DNA of 64,000 nt from CAZOVB01 sp964583095. Lineage in GTDB: Bacteria; Planctomycetota; Phycisphaerae; SM23-33. This document shows, piece by piece, positions 35,668 to 44,300 of the stretch. Under the pieces are notes generated by a model. It searched no databases and was not told the origin of the DNA. It saw only the letters and a list, made by a program, of their open reading frames with translations. The stretch's first letter is position 1. Every line of letters starts with the position of its first letter. The position numbers and the translations under genes were made by a program. The stretch is taken from positions 124,001 through 188,000 of the forward strand of contig CAZOVB010000003.1 of NCBI GenBank assembly GCA_964583095.1, in the 5' to 3' direction.

Positions 35668-37815
35668 ATGAGCAATTTACTGGCTTTCGATATCTCCTGG
35701 CTGCTGGGCGAATGGATCCTTCCGGTCCTGATGTTCCTGGCCGGACTGGGTCTGGTCGTCTTCATCCACGAGCTGGGGCACTTCATGGTGGCCAAGTTCG
35801 TGGGCATCAAGGTCGAACGTTTCGCCATCGGCATGGGCCCGCCGCTGATAAAAATCCCTGTCGGCGAAACGGAGTACTGTCTCTGCGCCCTGCCGCTGGG
35901 CGGATACGTCAAAATGCTCGGCCAGGAAGATTTTGCGCCCCTCGAGGATGGCCAGGAGCAGCAGCTCGACCCCCGCAGCTACCAGGCCAAGAGCGTCGGG
36001 GCGCGTTTTGCCGTCATCTCGGCCGGGGTGATCATGAACCTCATCGGGGCAGCGATGCTGTTTATCCTGGTGGGGATGATCGGCATCAAGTTTCCCGCTC
36101 CGATCGTCGGCGGGGTGGTTCCCGGTTCCTCGGCGGAAATGGCCGAAATCCAGTGGGATACCCCCCTGCCGGGCCTGACCCCCGATGGACAGCAGCGCAA
36201 GACCACCCAGGGCCTGATCCCGGGAGATAAGATTCTCAGCCTCGACGGGGAAGAGATCGAATCCGGGATGGATCTGAAGGTCAAGCCCGCCCTGGCCAAC
36301 AAGGACGAGGTCTTTACCACGCGGATCGAAAGACCCCTGGACGGCAAGACCTACCTGGGGACCGCGGAGTTGAAACTCACCGACATGCCCTCGCCCTCGG
36401 GCGGGACGATCAACGGCCTGGGGATCCGTCTGGCCGGCAGTCTGACCTTTGCCAAGGTCGACGACGAGCGCGGCTCCGACCTGTTCCAGCCGGAAGACAG
36501 AATCGTCGGCTTTAATGGAAAGCCTATCGAGCACAGTTGGCAGATTTCGCGATGGGCCAAGCAATTCGATCCGGCCGATCAGCCGGTCCCCTCGGAAGTG
36601 GATATGACCGTCCAGCGCGGTGAGCAGAAGGAAGAAATCACCCGCCAGGTGCCGATCCATCTGCTGCTCAAGCAGCGGGTGGTGTTCCTCAAGAGCACCG
36701 GGGAGATGCTCCGCCTGGGTTCCGACGGCAAGGAGCCCGACGGTGATAAGCTCCAGCTCACGCTGGAATCCGGCCGGACGCGAACCATTGAAAAGGACGA
36801 CCTGCTGGAGACCAAGGAGAGTCAGGACATCCTGGGCATGCTCCCCCGGGCGTACATCAACACCGTGATAGACGGCTCGCCGGCCGACGAGGCAGGCCTG
36901 GAACCCGGGGATATCATCTATGAGTACTACGACCGGGTTCTGCCGACCCCGGCCCAGATTTTCGAGATCAACAAGGACGTCAAGGAAGGTGGCGGCTTGA
37001 TCGGGATCATCCGCGAAGGCAGCCGCAAAGACCTGCGCAAGATCTCCCCGACCCAGCGCGACGGACGGGCGCTGATCGGTATCAATCCTCTTCCGGACGT
37101 CTCCCATGCGGTAATTGCCGATGTTCGCGAGGGCTCTCCGGCCCAGAAGCAAGGCCTCAAGAGCCAGGACAGGATCCTCTCGGTCAATGGCCGGAAAGTC
37201 AGCGGCTGGATCGACGTATTCAACGCCATCGGCCAGGCCCAGCATGACCAGCAGGAAGTGGTGCTGCGGGTGGATCGCGGCTCGGAGGAACCGGTCGAAG
37301 TTTCGATGGGCCTGATCTCCCAAGACCAACTGAACCCCGACTTCTACGAGATCAACGTAGACCTCCGCCTGCCCCCGCGGCAGCGCCTGATGGGTCCGGA
37401 ACTTCACTTCGGCCCCGTCGAGGCGTTGGGCTGGGGCGTGGGCCAGGTCGGCAAGTTCGCCGCGAGCACCTACATCACCCTCAAGGCGCTGTTTGTCGGG
37501 TCGGTCTCGACGCGCGAAGTCTCCGGGCCGGTGGGCATCGGGGATACCGCCATCCGCCTCGGCAGAGACAGCTTTGTCCGATTCCTCTGGTTCATGGGGA
37601 TCATCAGCGTCTCGCTGGCGGTAATCAACTTCCTGCCCCTGCCGGTGGTCGACGGAGGACACGCCGTCTTCCTGCTCATCGAGAAGATTCGCGGCAAACC
37701 GCTGCCGATCAAGGTGCAGAATGCCATCCAGATCGGCGGATTGATCCTCCTGGTGGGCCTGTTCCTGCTGATCACGTTCCAGGACATCGACAAGTTGCTC
37801 GATCGCATGTGGTAA
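35668..37815 (+). CDS. rseP: RseP-like site-2 protease with extended PDZ region
   Basis: A 715-residue membrane metalloprotease. Zinc motif HELGH at 34-38 in the first membrane helix, the LPLGGYVKMLGQ loop, and the second active-site motif NFLPLPVVDGGH near the C-terminus are intact. Classical RseP has about 450 residues; here the periplasmic part is about 250 longer, with several PDZ-like glycine-rich loops (GVVPGSSAEM, DGSPADEAGLEPGDII, VREGSPAQKQGLKSQDRIL). It should cleave membrane-bound regulators such as anti-sigma factors. Part of the dxr-rseP-pyrC operon. Confidence 0.93.
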   Translation: MSNLLAFDISWLLGEWILPVLMFLAGLGLVVFIHELGHFMVAKFVGIKVERFAIGMGPPLIKIPVGETEYCLCALPLGGYVKMLGQEDFAPLEDGQEQQLDPRSYQAKSVGARFAVISAGVIMNLIGAAMLFILVGMIGIKFPAPIVGGVVPGSSAEMAEIQWDTPLPGLTPDGQQRKTTQGLIPGDKILSLDGEEIESGMDLKVKPALANKDEVFTTRIERPLDGKTYLGTAELKLTDMPSPSGGTINGLGIRLAGSLTFAKVDDERGSDLFQPEDRIVGFNGKPIEHSWQISRWAKQFDPADQPVPSEVDMTVQRGEQKEEITRQVPIHLLLKQRVVFLKSTGEMLRLGSDGKEPDGDKLQLTLESGRTRTIEKDDLLETKESQDILGMLPRAYINTVIDGSPADEAGLEPGDIIYEYYDRVLPTPAQIFEINKDVKEGGGLIGIIREGSRKDLRKISPTQRDGRALIGINPLPDVSHAVIADVREGSPAQKQGLKSQDRILSVNGRKVSGWIDVFNAIGQAQHDQQEVVLRVDRGSEEPVEVSMGLISQDQLNPDFYEINVDLRLPPRQRLMGPELHFGPVEALGWGVGQVGKFAASTYITLKALFVGSVSTREVSGPVGIGDTAIRLGRDSFVRFLWFMGIISVSLAVINFLPLPVVDGGHAVFLLIEKIRGKPLPIKVQNAIQIGGLILLVGLFLLITFQDIDKLLDRMW

Positions 37816-37831
37816 ACGGAAAGCCAACGAT

Positions 37832-39103
37832 ATGACAGATCTGCTGATCCAGGGCGGGCGGGTCATCGATCCCGAGGCCGGCATCGACCGCGTGACCGAC
37901 GTAGCCATCAAATCGGGCAAGATCGAAAGAATAGGCCCGGGAGAGTCCGAAGCCAGGAAAACCCTCGACGCCCGAGGATGCATCGTCTGCCCGGGCCTGA
38001 TCGACGTACACGTCCACTGCCGCGAACCGGGCCACGAGGAAGAAGAGACCGTGGCGACCGCCTCGGCCGCTGCGGTGGCCGGCGGATTCACCACCGTCTG
38101 TGCGATGCCCAACACCCACCCGCCGATCGACGATGAAACCGCCGTTCAGTATATCAATCAGCGGGCGCGCGAGGCCGCCCTGGCCCGCGTGCTCACCGCG
38201 GGCTGCATCACCAAGGGGCGCGAGGGCAAGGAACTGGCCGAGATGGGCCTGATGGTTGAAGCCGGCGCTGCCGCCTTCACCGACGACGGGGACGGCGTGG
38301 CCAGCACGTCCGTCATGCAACGGGCCATGCAGTATACCCGCATGCTCGGAATGACCCTCATGCAGCATTGCCAGGACCCGGACCTGGCCGGGGGAAGCAT
38401 GAACTCCGGGCCCATTGCCGTAAGGCTGGGCCTTTCGGGCATCGCCTCCAGCGGCGAAGAGATCATGCTTCGCCGCGACCTGGACCTGGTCAAGCATACC
38501 GGCGCTTCCTACCACGTGCAGCACGTCTCCTGCGCCGGAAGTGTGGAGCTGATCCGTCAGGCCAAGGCCGACGGACTCCGCGTCACCGCCGAGGCCACCC
38601 CCCACCACCTGCTGCTGACCGACGCTGCCTGCATGACCTACGATCCCAACTACAAAATGAACCCGCCCCTGCGTCGCCAGGAGGATGTCCAGGCCCTGCG
38701 GGCAGGCGTGGCCGACGGTACCATCGACTGCCTGGCCACCGACCACGCCCCCCATGCCAAGGAAGAAAAGGAGTTGGAGTTCGCCCTGGCCCCGTTCGGA
38801 ATCATCTCCCTGGACTGCGCCCTGGGGCTCTACGTCAAGGCCCTGATCGACACGGGGCTGATGGACTGGCCCGAACTGATCCGTCGGATGACCGTCAACC
38901 CCGCCCGCGTGCTGGATATCGAGGCCGGCTCGCTGGCCGACGGCGCCCGGGCCGATGTGACCGTCATCGATCCCCAGACGTCCTGGCAGGTGGATGTCGA
39001 GAGCTTCGCCTCCAAGGCTCGCAACTGTCCCTACCAGGGCTGGGAACTCCACGCCAGGGCCAGGACCACCGTGGTCGACGGCAAGATCAAGTTCCAGCGA
39101 TAG
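37832..39103 (+). CDS. pyrC: Dihydroorotase
   Basis: A 423-residue class I dihydroorotase of pyrimidine synthesis. Metal site DVHVHCREPG, EATPHHLLLTD, and CLATDHAPHAKEEKE are characteristic of the multifunctional or PyrC-long type that often pairs with PyrB. Start ATG 37832, 16 nt after rseP. No pyrB is in the window. Confidence 0.95.
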   Translation: MTDLLIQGGRVIDPEAGIDRVTDVAIKSGKIERIGPGESEARKTLDARGCIVCPGLIDVHVHCREPGHEEEETVATASAAAVAGGFTTVCAMPNTHPPIDDETAVQYINQRAREAALARVLTAGCITKGREGKELAEMGLMVEAGAAAFTDDGDGVASTSVMQRAMQYTRMLGMTLMQHCQDPDLAGGSMNSGPIAVRLGLSGIASSGEEIMLRRDLDLVKHTGASYHVQHVSCAGSVELIRQAKADGLRVTAEATPHHLLLTDAACMTYDPNYKMNPPLRRQEDVQALRAGVADGTIDCLATDHAPHAKEEKELEFALAPFGIISLDCALGLYVKALIDTGLMDWPELIRRMTVNPARVLDIEAGSLADGARADVTVIDPQTSWQVDVESFASKARNCPYQGWELHARARTTVVDGKIKFQR

Positions 39104-39112
39104 GATTCCCCC

Positions 39113-39589
39113 ATGCCCCTGCTCATCGACGGCAACAACCTGCTCTATGCCGTCGCCGATGCCCTGGGCACCTCGCTTTCCCGCTACGCACTGGCTCGGA
39201 TGCTGTCCGAGCTGACCCGGAAGACCGGCCAGGTGGTAACCCTGGTCTTTGACGGGGCACCGGCCAGCCGGGCAGATGCCGACCAGTTCGCCCTGCTGGA
39301 AATCGAGATTCACTTCGCCTATCCCGGACCGGCCGACGGCGTACTCTGCCGTCTTCTGGCCGAGAACTCCGCTCCCCGCAGGCTCGAGGTCGTCAGCACC
39401 GATCGGGAAATCCGCAAGGCCGCCCGGAGACGCAAGGCCAAGTCGCTGCGCAGCGAAGACTTCGCCGGCAAACTCCTCCGGGAGATCAACAGGCCCGACC
39501 CTGCCCCACCGGCCGAGCCGATCGAGAAACGAAAAGGCCTCACAGAGGACCAGAGCCGGAAATGGCTGCGGGAATTCGGCTACGAATGA
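39113..39589 (+). CDS. NYN-domain (YacP-like) RNA-binding or nuclease protein
   Basis: A 158-residue YacP/NYN protein of the PIN-like superfamily. PLLIDGNNLLYA holds the first acidic residue, VVTLVFDGAPASRAD the second, and VVSTDREIRKAARRRKAKSL the third plus a basic face. Related proteins take part in RNA processing or ribosome-associated decay. The C-terminal 40 residues are a charged extension. It starts 9 nt after pyrC, so it belongs to the same operon. Confidence 0.82.
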   Translation: MPLLIDGNNLLYAVADALGTSLSRYALARMLSELTRKTGQVVTLVFDGAPASRADADQFALLEIEIHFAYPGPADGVLCRLLAENSAPRRLEVVSTDREIRKAARRRKAKSLRSEDFAGKLLREINRPDPAPPAEPIEKRKGLTEDQSRKWLREFGYE

Positions 39590-39725
39590 ACTTTTCCTGC
39601 GCAGAGGCATCTACAACGAATATGGACTGCAAGAGACGCTTGTCCTGCGTCTGTTATTTGCTGCGCCTGAAACGCACCCGTCCCCCATCCGCCTCGCCGG
39701 CCCGGGGGGCAAAGGAGAACGCAAG

Positions 39726-40913
39726 ATGAAAAACCTTTCCGTCGCCCTGCTGCTCCTTGGCGCCTCGCTCGCCTCAGCGGCTGCCCCGCCCCGGTCGGAT
39801 CCGGCCCCAGGCCCGGAAAAGTCTCCCGATCAGCCTTTCGGAAAGAATATCGAGAAAATGGCCCTGACAATCCAACGCGGGCCGGACAAGAATGGCGATC
39901 AGAATCTGCTCCTGCTCTCGGTCGCTCCGCTGAACCGAATGGCCCCGCCCAAGGGACATACCTGGGTGCAGATCGACAAGCCACTGGGCCTAAATCTGTT
40001 TCACCACCTCAAGCAGACAAAATTCTTTTTTCAAGGCCAGGAGGCAGACAACCTCCCGCTCATCACCGAAGGCTACCGCATCCTTATCCAGTCGGGAGAA
40101 GATCGATTTTATCGGGACTACAGCGACGCCGAGGCCCTGGTTGGGCTTTCGGGCCTGCGGGCCGTCCTGGCTGGAGCAGGCCAGGCCGTCCCCGACAGGT
40201 GGCAGAAGAACGACGACGGCTCCTGGCTGTGCCCGGGTTGCAAGGGCAAGGCAAACATCATGAGCATCGGCAAGTGCTCTTCCTGCAAAGAGATGACCGC
40301 CAGCGGCGCCCACAAGCTCTGCCGCGTCTGCTCGGCCAGGCAGGGCAGGTGCATGTCCTGCGCCAAGGAACTGCCCAACGCCGGCAGCAGCCAGGCCTCC
40401 GATGCGCTCCAAGCCCTGATGGCTCCTCTGGCCGATGAGCAGAAGAAGGCCAACGCCCGGGCCGATGAGCTGATCCAGAAGCTCGGAGACGACAACTTCC
40501 GCATCCGCAAGCAGGCAAGCGATGAGCTGGCCAGGCTCGGCTATGCCGTTCGCGACCGCCTCGCCAAAGCCCTCCAAGCCAAGGATCTGGACCTGGAAGC
40601 CCGAACCCGCATCGAGCAGATCCTCCGGGAACTGCCCGAGACACAACTGGAAGATGGCAAGCAGGTCACCACCGCCGAGGGCAACACCATTCGTATCAGC
40701 AAGGGAATGATCGAAGCGATCCACCCCGAGGGCAAGATCCTCTGGCGGACCCGGCCGACCATTGAAGTGGCCACGCTGAAGCTCGAACGCGGCAAGCTGC
40801 ACGCCACGACCCAAGACAAGACCGCCAGCCTCGTCCTGGATCCCGCGACCGGCCAGACGGTGGGGATGATTCAAAGAACCCTTAATGCAAACAAGCTGCG
40901 AATACGTTTATAA
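39726..40913 (+). CDS. Exported protein with double zinc ribbon and HEAT-like segment
   Basis: A 395-residue protein I cannot assign. A signal peptide (MKNLSVALLLLGASLASA) is followed by a beta region, then eight cysteines in four CxxC pairs (CPGC, CSSC, CRVC, CMSC, about residues 169-217), a double zinc ribbon. A helical segment like a HEAT unit (ELIQKLGDDNFRIRKQASDE) and a C-terminal beta part come after. The ATG has AAAGGAG upstream. Zinc ribbons are usually cytoplasmic; finding them behind a signal peptide is unusual. Confidence 0.75.
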   Translation: MKNLSVALLLLGASLASAAAPPRSDPAPGPEKSPDQPFGKNIEKMALTIQRGPDKNGDQNLLLLSVAPLNRMAPPKGHTWVQIDKPLGLNLFHHLKQTKFFFQGQEADNLPLITEGYRILIQSGEDRFYRDYSDAEALVGLSGLRAVLAGAGQAVPDRWQKNDDGSWLCPGCKGKANIMSIGKCSSCKEMTASGAHKLCRVCSARQGRCMSCAKELPNAGSSQASDALQALMAPLADEQKKANARADELIQKLGDDNFRIRKQASDELARLGYAVRDRLAKALQAKDLDLEARTRIEQILRELPETQLEDGKQVTTAEGNTIRISKGMIEAIHPEGKILWRTRPTIEVATLKLERGKLHATTQDKTASLVLDPATGQTVGMIQRTLNANKLRIRL

Positions 40914-40921
40914 TGGCCGCC

Positions 40922-41410
40922 ATGGCCGAGAAACCAAAACGCATTGCCGTCTTCCCCGGAACCTTCGACCCGCTGACCAACGGACACCTGGATGTCATCG
41001 GCAGGGGCTGCAAGCTCTTCGATCAGCTCATCGTAGCCGTCGGGGAGAATCCCGACAAGGCCGCCTGGCTGGCACAGGATCTCCGGGCCAGGATCATCGG
41101 GCAGGTCACCGGCGATCTGGACAACGTCCGCGTCGAGACCTTCCAGGGCCTGACGATGGACTACGCCCGCAAGGCCGGTGCGACCGCCATCCTCCGGGGC
41201 ATCCGGAACACAGCCGACCTCCAGGCCGAGTTGCAACTGGCCACCGCCAACCGCATGGTGGCCGGAATCGAGACCGTGTTCATCCTGCCCTCGAGCCGGT
41301 GGGCCTATACCTCTTCGAGCCTGATCAAGCAGATCGCTTCGATGGGCGGGGATGTCTCCTCCCTTGTCCCGCCCGAAGTCGTCGAACACCTCAGGCCAAA
41401 AGGCGCCTAA
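40922..41410 (+). CDS. coaD: Phosphopantetheine adenylyltransferase
   Basis: A 162-residue CoaD, the fourth step of coenzyme A synthesis. Nucleotidyltransferase motif FPGTFDPLTNGHLDVI, GLTMDYARKAGATAILRGIRN and the C-terminal SSRWAYTSSSLIKQIASMGG are conserved. A TATAAT box lies 7 nt before ATG 40922, which favours this start over ATG 40913 (which overlaps the previous stop as TAATG). Its stop overlaps that of the convergent nadD by 4 nt. Confidence 0.95.
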   Translation: MAEKPKRIAVFPGTFDPLTNGHLDVIGRGCKLFDQLIVAVGENPDKAAWLAQDLRARIIGQVTGDLDNVRVETFQGLTMDYARKAGATAILRGIRNTADLQAELQLATANRMVAGIETVFILPSSRWAYTSSSLIKQIASMGGDVSSLVPPEVVEHLRPKGA

Positions 41411-42036
41411 CCGACTTTGTCCCCGTAGAGGCGGTTTTCCCGCACGTACTGCTCGACCGCCTCGGGCACCAGGTAGCGGATGCTCCTGTGCTCTCGGCAC
41501 CGGTGGCGGATGTCGGTCGAGGAGATGTCGATCAACGGCGTCGGGCAGATTCCCTGGCAGATCCTGCGGGCCTTGGCCTGGCCGAAAGCCTCGCTGAGCT
41601 TCTCGCGAGCACCGGCCAGCTTCTCCTGCCACCCGGGACGGGCCGCGATGAGAAAACCGATCCGCTCGACCAGTTCCTCCGCCCTGTGCCAGTTGGGCAG
41701 ATCATCGAGCATGTCCGCCCCGATGATCCACCGGATTTCGCTGTCCCCCCAGCGCCCTGCGAGTCTTTCCACCGCGTCGATGGTGTAACTGGGTCCCTCG
41801 CCGGTCAGCTCGATATCACTGATGCCCAGGACTTCCTGGCCGGCCATGGCCAGACGGAGCATCTCCAGCCTCTGGGAGCCTGTCGCCTCCGGCCCCGGTT
41901 TGTGGGGAGGGCTTGCGGCCGGCTGGAGCAGAATCCGACCCAAGCCCCGCTGTTCGGCGATACTCCTGGCCACGATCAGGTGCCCGTGATGCACCGGATC
42001 GAAGGTCCCTCCGAAGATGGCAATGGTTCTGGCCAC
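41407..42036 (-). CDS. nadD: Nicotinate-nucleotide adenylyltransferase
   Basis: A 209-residue NadD of NAD synthesis, from the same nucleotidyltransferase superfamily as CoaD but convergent with it. IFGGTFDPVHHGHLIVA, PHKPGPEATGSQRLEMLRLA, WIIGADMLDDLPNWHRAEEL and DISSTDIRHRCREHRSIRYL are family motifs. GTG start with AAAGGAA upstream. It has its own promoter, back to back with that of hisF. Confidence 0.95.
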   Translation of the reverse strand: MARTIAIFGGTFDPVHHGHLIVARSIAEQRGLGRILLQPAASPPHKPGPEATGSQRLEMLRLAMAGQEVLGISDIELTGEGPSYTIDAVERLAGRWGDSEIRWIIGADMLDDLPNWHRAEELVERIGFLIAARPGWQEKLAGAREKLSEAFGQAKARRICQGICPTPLIDISSTDIRHRCREHRSIRYLVPEAVEQYVRENRLYGDKVG

Positions 42037-42059
42037 GCAAATTCCTTTCCAGGCCCGGG

Positions 42060-42088
42060 AGCTTATTGCCCCCCGGATGCCCAGTCAA
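42060..42088 (-). promoter_or_regulatory. Candidate nadD promoter
   Basis: On the minus strand TTGACT (42088-42083), 17 nt, TAAGCT (42065-42060). Its -35 box lies 3 nt from the -35 box of the divergent hisF promoter, so the two may compete for RNA polymerase. Confidence 0.4.
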
Positions 42089-42091
42089 CAA

Positions 42092-42120
42092 TTGCCCCGA
42101 GCCCGCGCGTACGTTAGAAT
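42092..42120 (+). promoter_or_regulatory. hisF promoter
   Basis: TTGCCC (42092-42097), 17 nt, TAGAAT (42115-42120). RNA would start near 42127, 24 nt before the hisF ATG. Confidence 0.62.
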
Positions 42121-42150
42121 ACGGTTTTCCTGCCTTCGGAGTCCTGTGAA

Positions 42151-42948
42151 ATGCTGGCCAAAAGGATTATCCCCTGCCTGGATGTCGAAAAAGGCCGTGT
42201 CGTTAAGGGTATAAACTTCGTGCAGTTGCGCGATGCCGGAGACCCGGTCCAGGTCGCCCAGCGCTACGAGCGCGAGGGCGCCGACGAACTGGTCTTCCTG
42301 GATATCACCGCCAGTCACGAAGACCGGGATATCATCCTGGATATCGTCCGGGAGACAGCCGAGCAGGTCTTCATGCCCCTGACCGTCGGGGGCGGCGTCC
42401 GCACGCTGGAAGATTGCAGAAACCTCCTGGGCGCCGGGGCCGACAAGGTCTCCATCAACTCCGCCGCCGTCAAGGATCCGGACTTCATCACCGAGGCCTC
42501 GCGTCGCTTCGGCAGCCAGGCCATCGTGGTGGCCATGGATCCCAAGCGCGTAATGCGGGAAGAAGGCGAGTTCTGGGACGTGCACATCGCCGGGGGGCGG
42601 ATCCCCACCGGCCTGGAAGTGGTCGCCTGGGCAAAGGAAATGCAGCAGCGCGGGGCCGGGGAAATCCTCCTGACCGTCATGGACGCCGACGGAACCTGCG
42701 ACGGATACGACGTGGAGATCACCCGGGCGGTGGCTGAAGCGGTCGAGATTCCCGTCATCGCCTCCGGCGGGGCTGGCTCTCCCGAGCACATGCGGGAAAT
42801 CCTCACCGAAGGCAAGGCCGATGCCGCCCTGGCTGCGAGCATCTTCCACTTCGGGACCTATTCCATAGATGAAACCAAACAATACCTGCATGCACACGGG
42901 GTTCCGGTTCGCTTAACAGCCTCTGCCGAAAGGAGCGTGGAATCTTGA
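42151..42948 (+). CDS. hisF: Imidazole glycerol phosphate synthase subunit HisF
   Basis: A 265-residue HisF cyclase of histidine synthesis, a TIM barrel that closes the imidazole ring with ammonia from HisH. IPCLDVEKGRVVKG holds catalytic Asp11; ELVFLDITAS, VGGGVRTLEDCRNLL and VIASGGAGSPEH bind the phosphates. The normally near-invariant MDRDGT is here MDADGT. No other his gene is in the window. The stop overlaps the TTG start of a PilT-type ATPase gene. Confidence 0.95.
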   Translation: MLAKRIIPCLDVEKGRVVKGINFVQLRDAGDPVQVAQRYEREGADELVFLDITASHEDRDIILDIVRETAEQVFMPLTVGGGVRTLEDCRNLLGAGADKVSINSAAVKDPDFITEASRRFGSQAIVVAMDPKRVMREEGEFWDVHIAGGRIPTGLEVVAWAKEMQQRGAGEILLTVMDADGTCDGYDVEITRAVAEAVEIPVIASGGAGSPEHMREILTEGKADAALAASIFHFGTYSIDETKQYLHAHGVPVRLTASAERSVES

Positions 42949-44111
42949 CCGCACCCGCCGAGCATCAGCCCCTCGATGAGAACCCGCACCACAACACGGG
43001 CAAATCCCGTGAGACATCCAAGAAGCTCGAGCAGTACTTCCAGGCGATGACCAAGCTCGGGGCCAGCGACCTTCATCTAAAGGCCGGCAAGAGCCCCCAC
43101 CTCCGCCTCAAATCGGTCATCAAGCCGACGAAGAACCCGACCCTTTCCAGCGACGAGATCGAAGAGATGGCCATGTCCCTGCTCGCCGATGAGCAGCAGG
43201 AATACTTTCGCAAGCACGGCAGTCTGGATATCGCCCACCAGGTCCCCGACGGTGACCGATACCGGATCAATATTTTCCGCCAGCGCAGCGACGTATCCAT
43301 GGCGGTGCGTCGCGTCAACCGGGAGATCCCCGATTTCGAGCAGCTTCATCTTCCCGAGGTCATGAACAAGATCGCCCGGGAGCACCAGGGGCTGGTGCTG
43401 CTCTCGGGGCCCACCGGCAGCGGCAAGAGCACGACCATCGCATCGATGATCGACTACATCAACCGCATGCGGGCCTGTCATATCGTGACCATCGAGGACC
43501 CGATCGAGTTCCTTTACGAAGACCACAAGGCCCTGATCAGCCAGCGGGAAGTAGGCATCGACGTCGAAAGCTTCGAAACCGCACTGAAGTACCTCATGCG
43601 GGAAGACCCCGACGTGGTGCTCATCGGGGAAATGCGCGACCGGGATACCTTCGAAGCCGCTCTCCAGGCCTCCGAAACCGGCCACCTGGTCTTCGGAACC
43701 GTACATGCCTCGTCGGCCCCGCAGACGGTCGAGCGCGTCCTGGCCCTGTACCCCGAGGGCAGCCGAGGCCTGATCCGCCAGTCGCTGGCCTTCAATCTCA
43801 AATCAATCATCTGCCAGCGCCTCCTGCCCTCGATCGCCGAGGACATCGACCGCATCCCGGCCGTGGAGGTCCTGCTGATGAACCCCTCGGTTCGCCAGTT
43901 GATCGAGGAAGAACGCGATGCGGAAATCATCGACGTCATCCGCGCCAACGAAGAGCAAGGAATGCAGACCTTTACAAAGAGTCTCCTGAACCTTATTGAA
44001 GGGGACTATATCGATCCGCACGTGGGCTACGAGGTGGCCCCCAACCCCGACGAACTCAAGATGCGGCTGAAGGGCATTTCCTCCGGCCACAGCGGACTTT
44101 TAGGACGCTAG
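42945..44111 (+). CDS. PilT-type twitching/retraction ATPase
   Basis: A 388-residue PilT/PilU-like ATPase of the type IV pilus family. Walker A GPTGSGKS at 155-162, the Asp box VTIEDPIEFLYED, Walker B DPDVVLIGEMRDRDT, the His box TGHLVFGTVHASSAPQTVER, and the C-terminal helices are all present, so it should be an active hexameric motor. An N-terminal extension of about 30 residues precedes the PilT domain. Start TTG 42945 overlaps the hisF stop; AGGAG lies 9 nt upstream. No pilin or PilM-Q genes are nearby. Confidence 0.9.
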   Translation: MTAPAEHQPLDENPHHNTGKSRETSKKLEQYFQAMTKLGASDLHLKAGKSPHLRLKSVIKPTKNPTLSSDEIEEMAMSLLADEQQEYFRKHGSLDIAHQVPDGDRYRINIFRQRSDVSMAVRRVNREIPDFEQLHLPEVMNKIAREHQGLVLLSGPTGSGKSTTIASMIDYINRMRACHIVTIEDPIEFLYEDHKALISQREVGIDVESFETALKYLMREDPDVVLIGEMRDRDTFEAALQASETGHLVFGTVHASSAPQTVERVLALYPEGSRGLIRQSLAFNLKSIICQRLLPSIAEDIDRIPAVEVLLMNPSVRQLIEEERDAEIIDVIRANEEQGMQTFTKSLLNLIEGDYIDPHVGYEVAPNPDELKMRLKGISSGHSGLLGR

Positions 44112-44266
44112 AGTGAGTGACAGAAGAGTTTTCTGTGTTGTGCCTCAGCCAGGCGGATCCTGTCAAGGACGGCGAAACAGGCAATGCTCCGGCATTGTTG
44201 GCCCGCCTGCCGTAGGACGACAGGGACCGCTGCAGGCAGCTCAACGCGAAAAGAGTTTTCTCACTC
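44111..44266 (+). ncRNA. Candidate structured RNA in the PilT/GspE-like intergenic region
   Basis: The 189-nt gap can fold into a long, ordered structure. GAGTGAG (44111-44117) pairs with CTCACTC (44260-44266). A 15-bp bulged stem is made from 44135-44149 and 44229-44247. Inside it are a 7-bp stem (CAGGCGG 44150-44156 with CCGCCTG 44203-44209), a CCTGT/ACAGG stem (44159-44163, 44177-44181) and a 6-bp hairpin with a UCCG tetraloop (44182-44197). Two look-alike small hairpins with GAG-containing loops flank the core (44121-44135; 44248-44260). It precedes the GspE-like gene and may be a riboswitch or other leader element. Folding by eye only; a known class was not recognised. Confidence 0.4.
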
Positions 44267-44300
44267 CCTCCAGAACCCTCCAACCGGGAGCCTGACGCCT

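Noticed and set aside
35677..38115. An 812-codon open frame on the minus strand opposite rseP and pyrC
   Set aside because: Antisense of conserved genes, with codon bias caused by high GC at third positions.
44147..44164. Sequence partly like the cobalamin (B12) box in the structured RNA
   Set aside because: The match is interrupted and the other conserved riboswitch core elements are absent.
44165..44197. Resemblance of GCAATGCTCCGGC to the c-di-GMP-I riboswitch core
   Set aside because: The surrounding helices and the conserved ligand-binding positions do not line up; kept as an unknown class.
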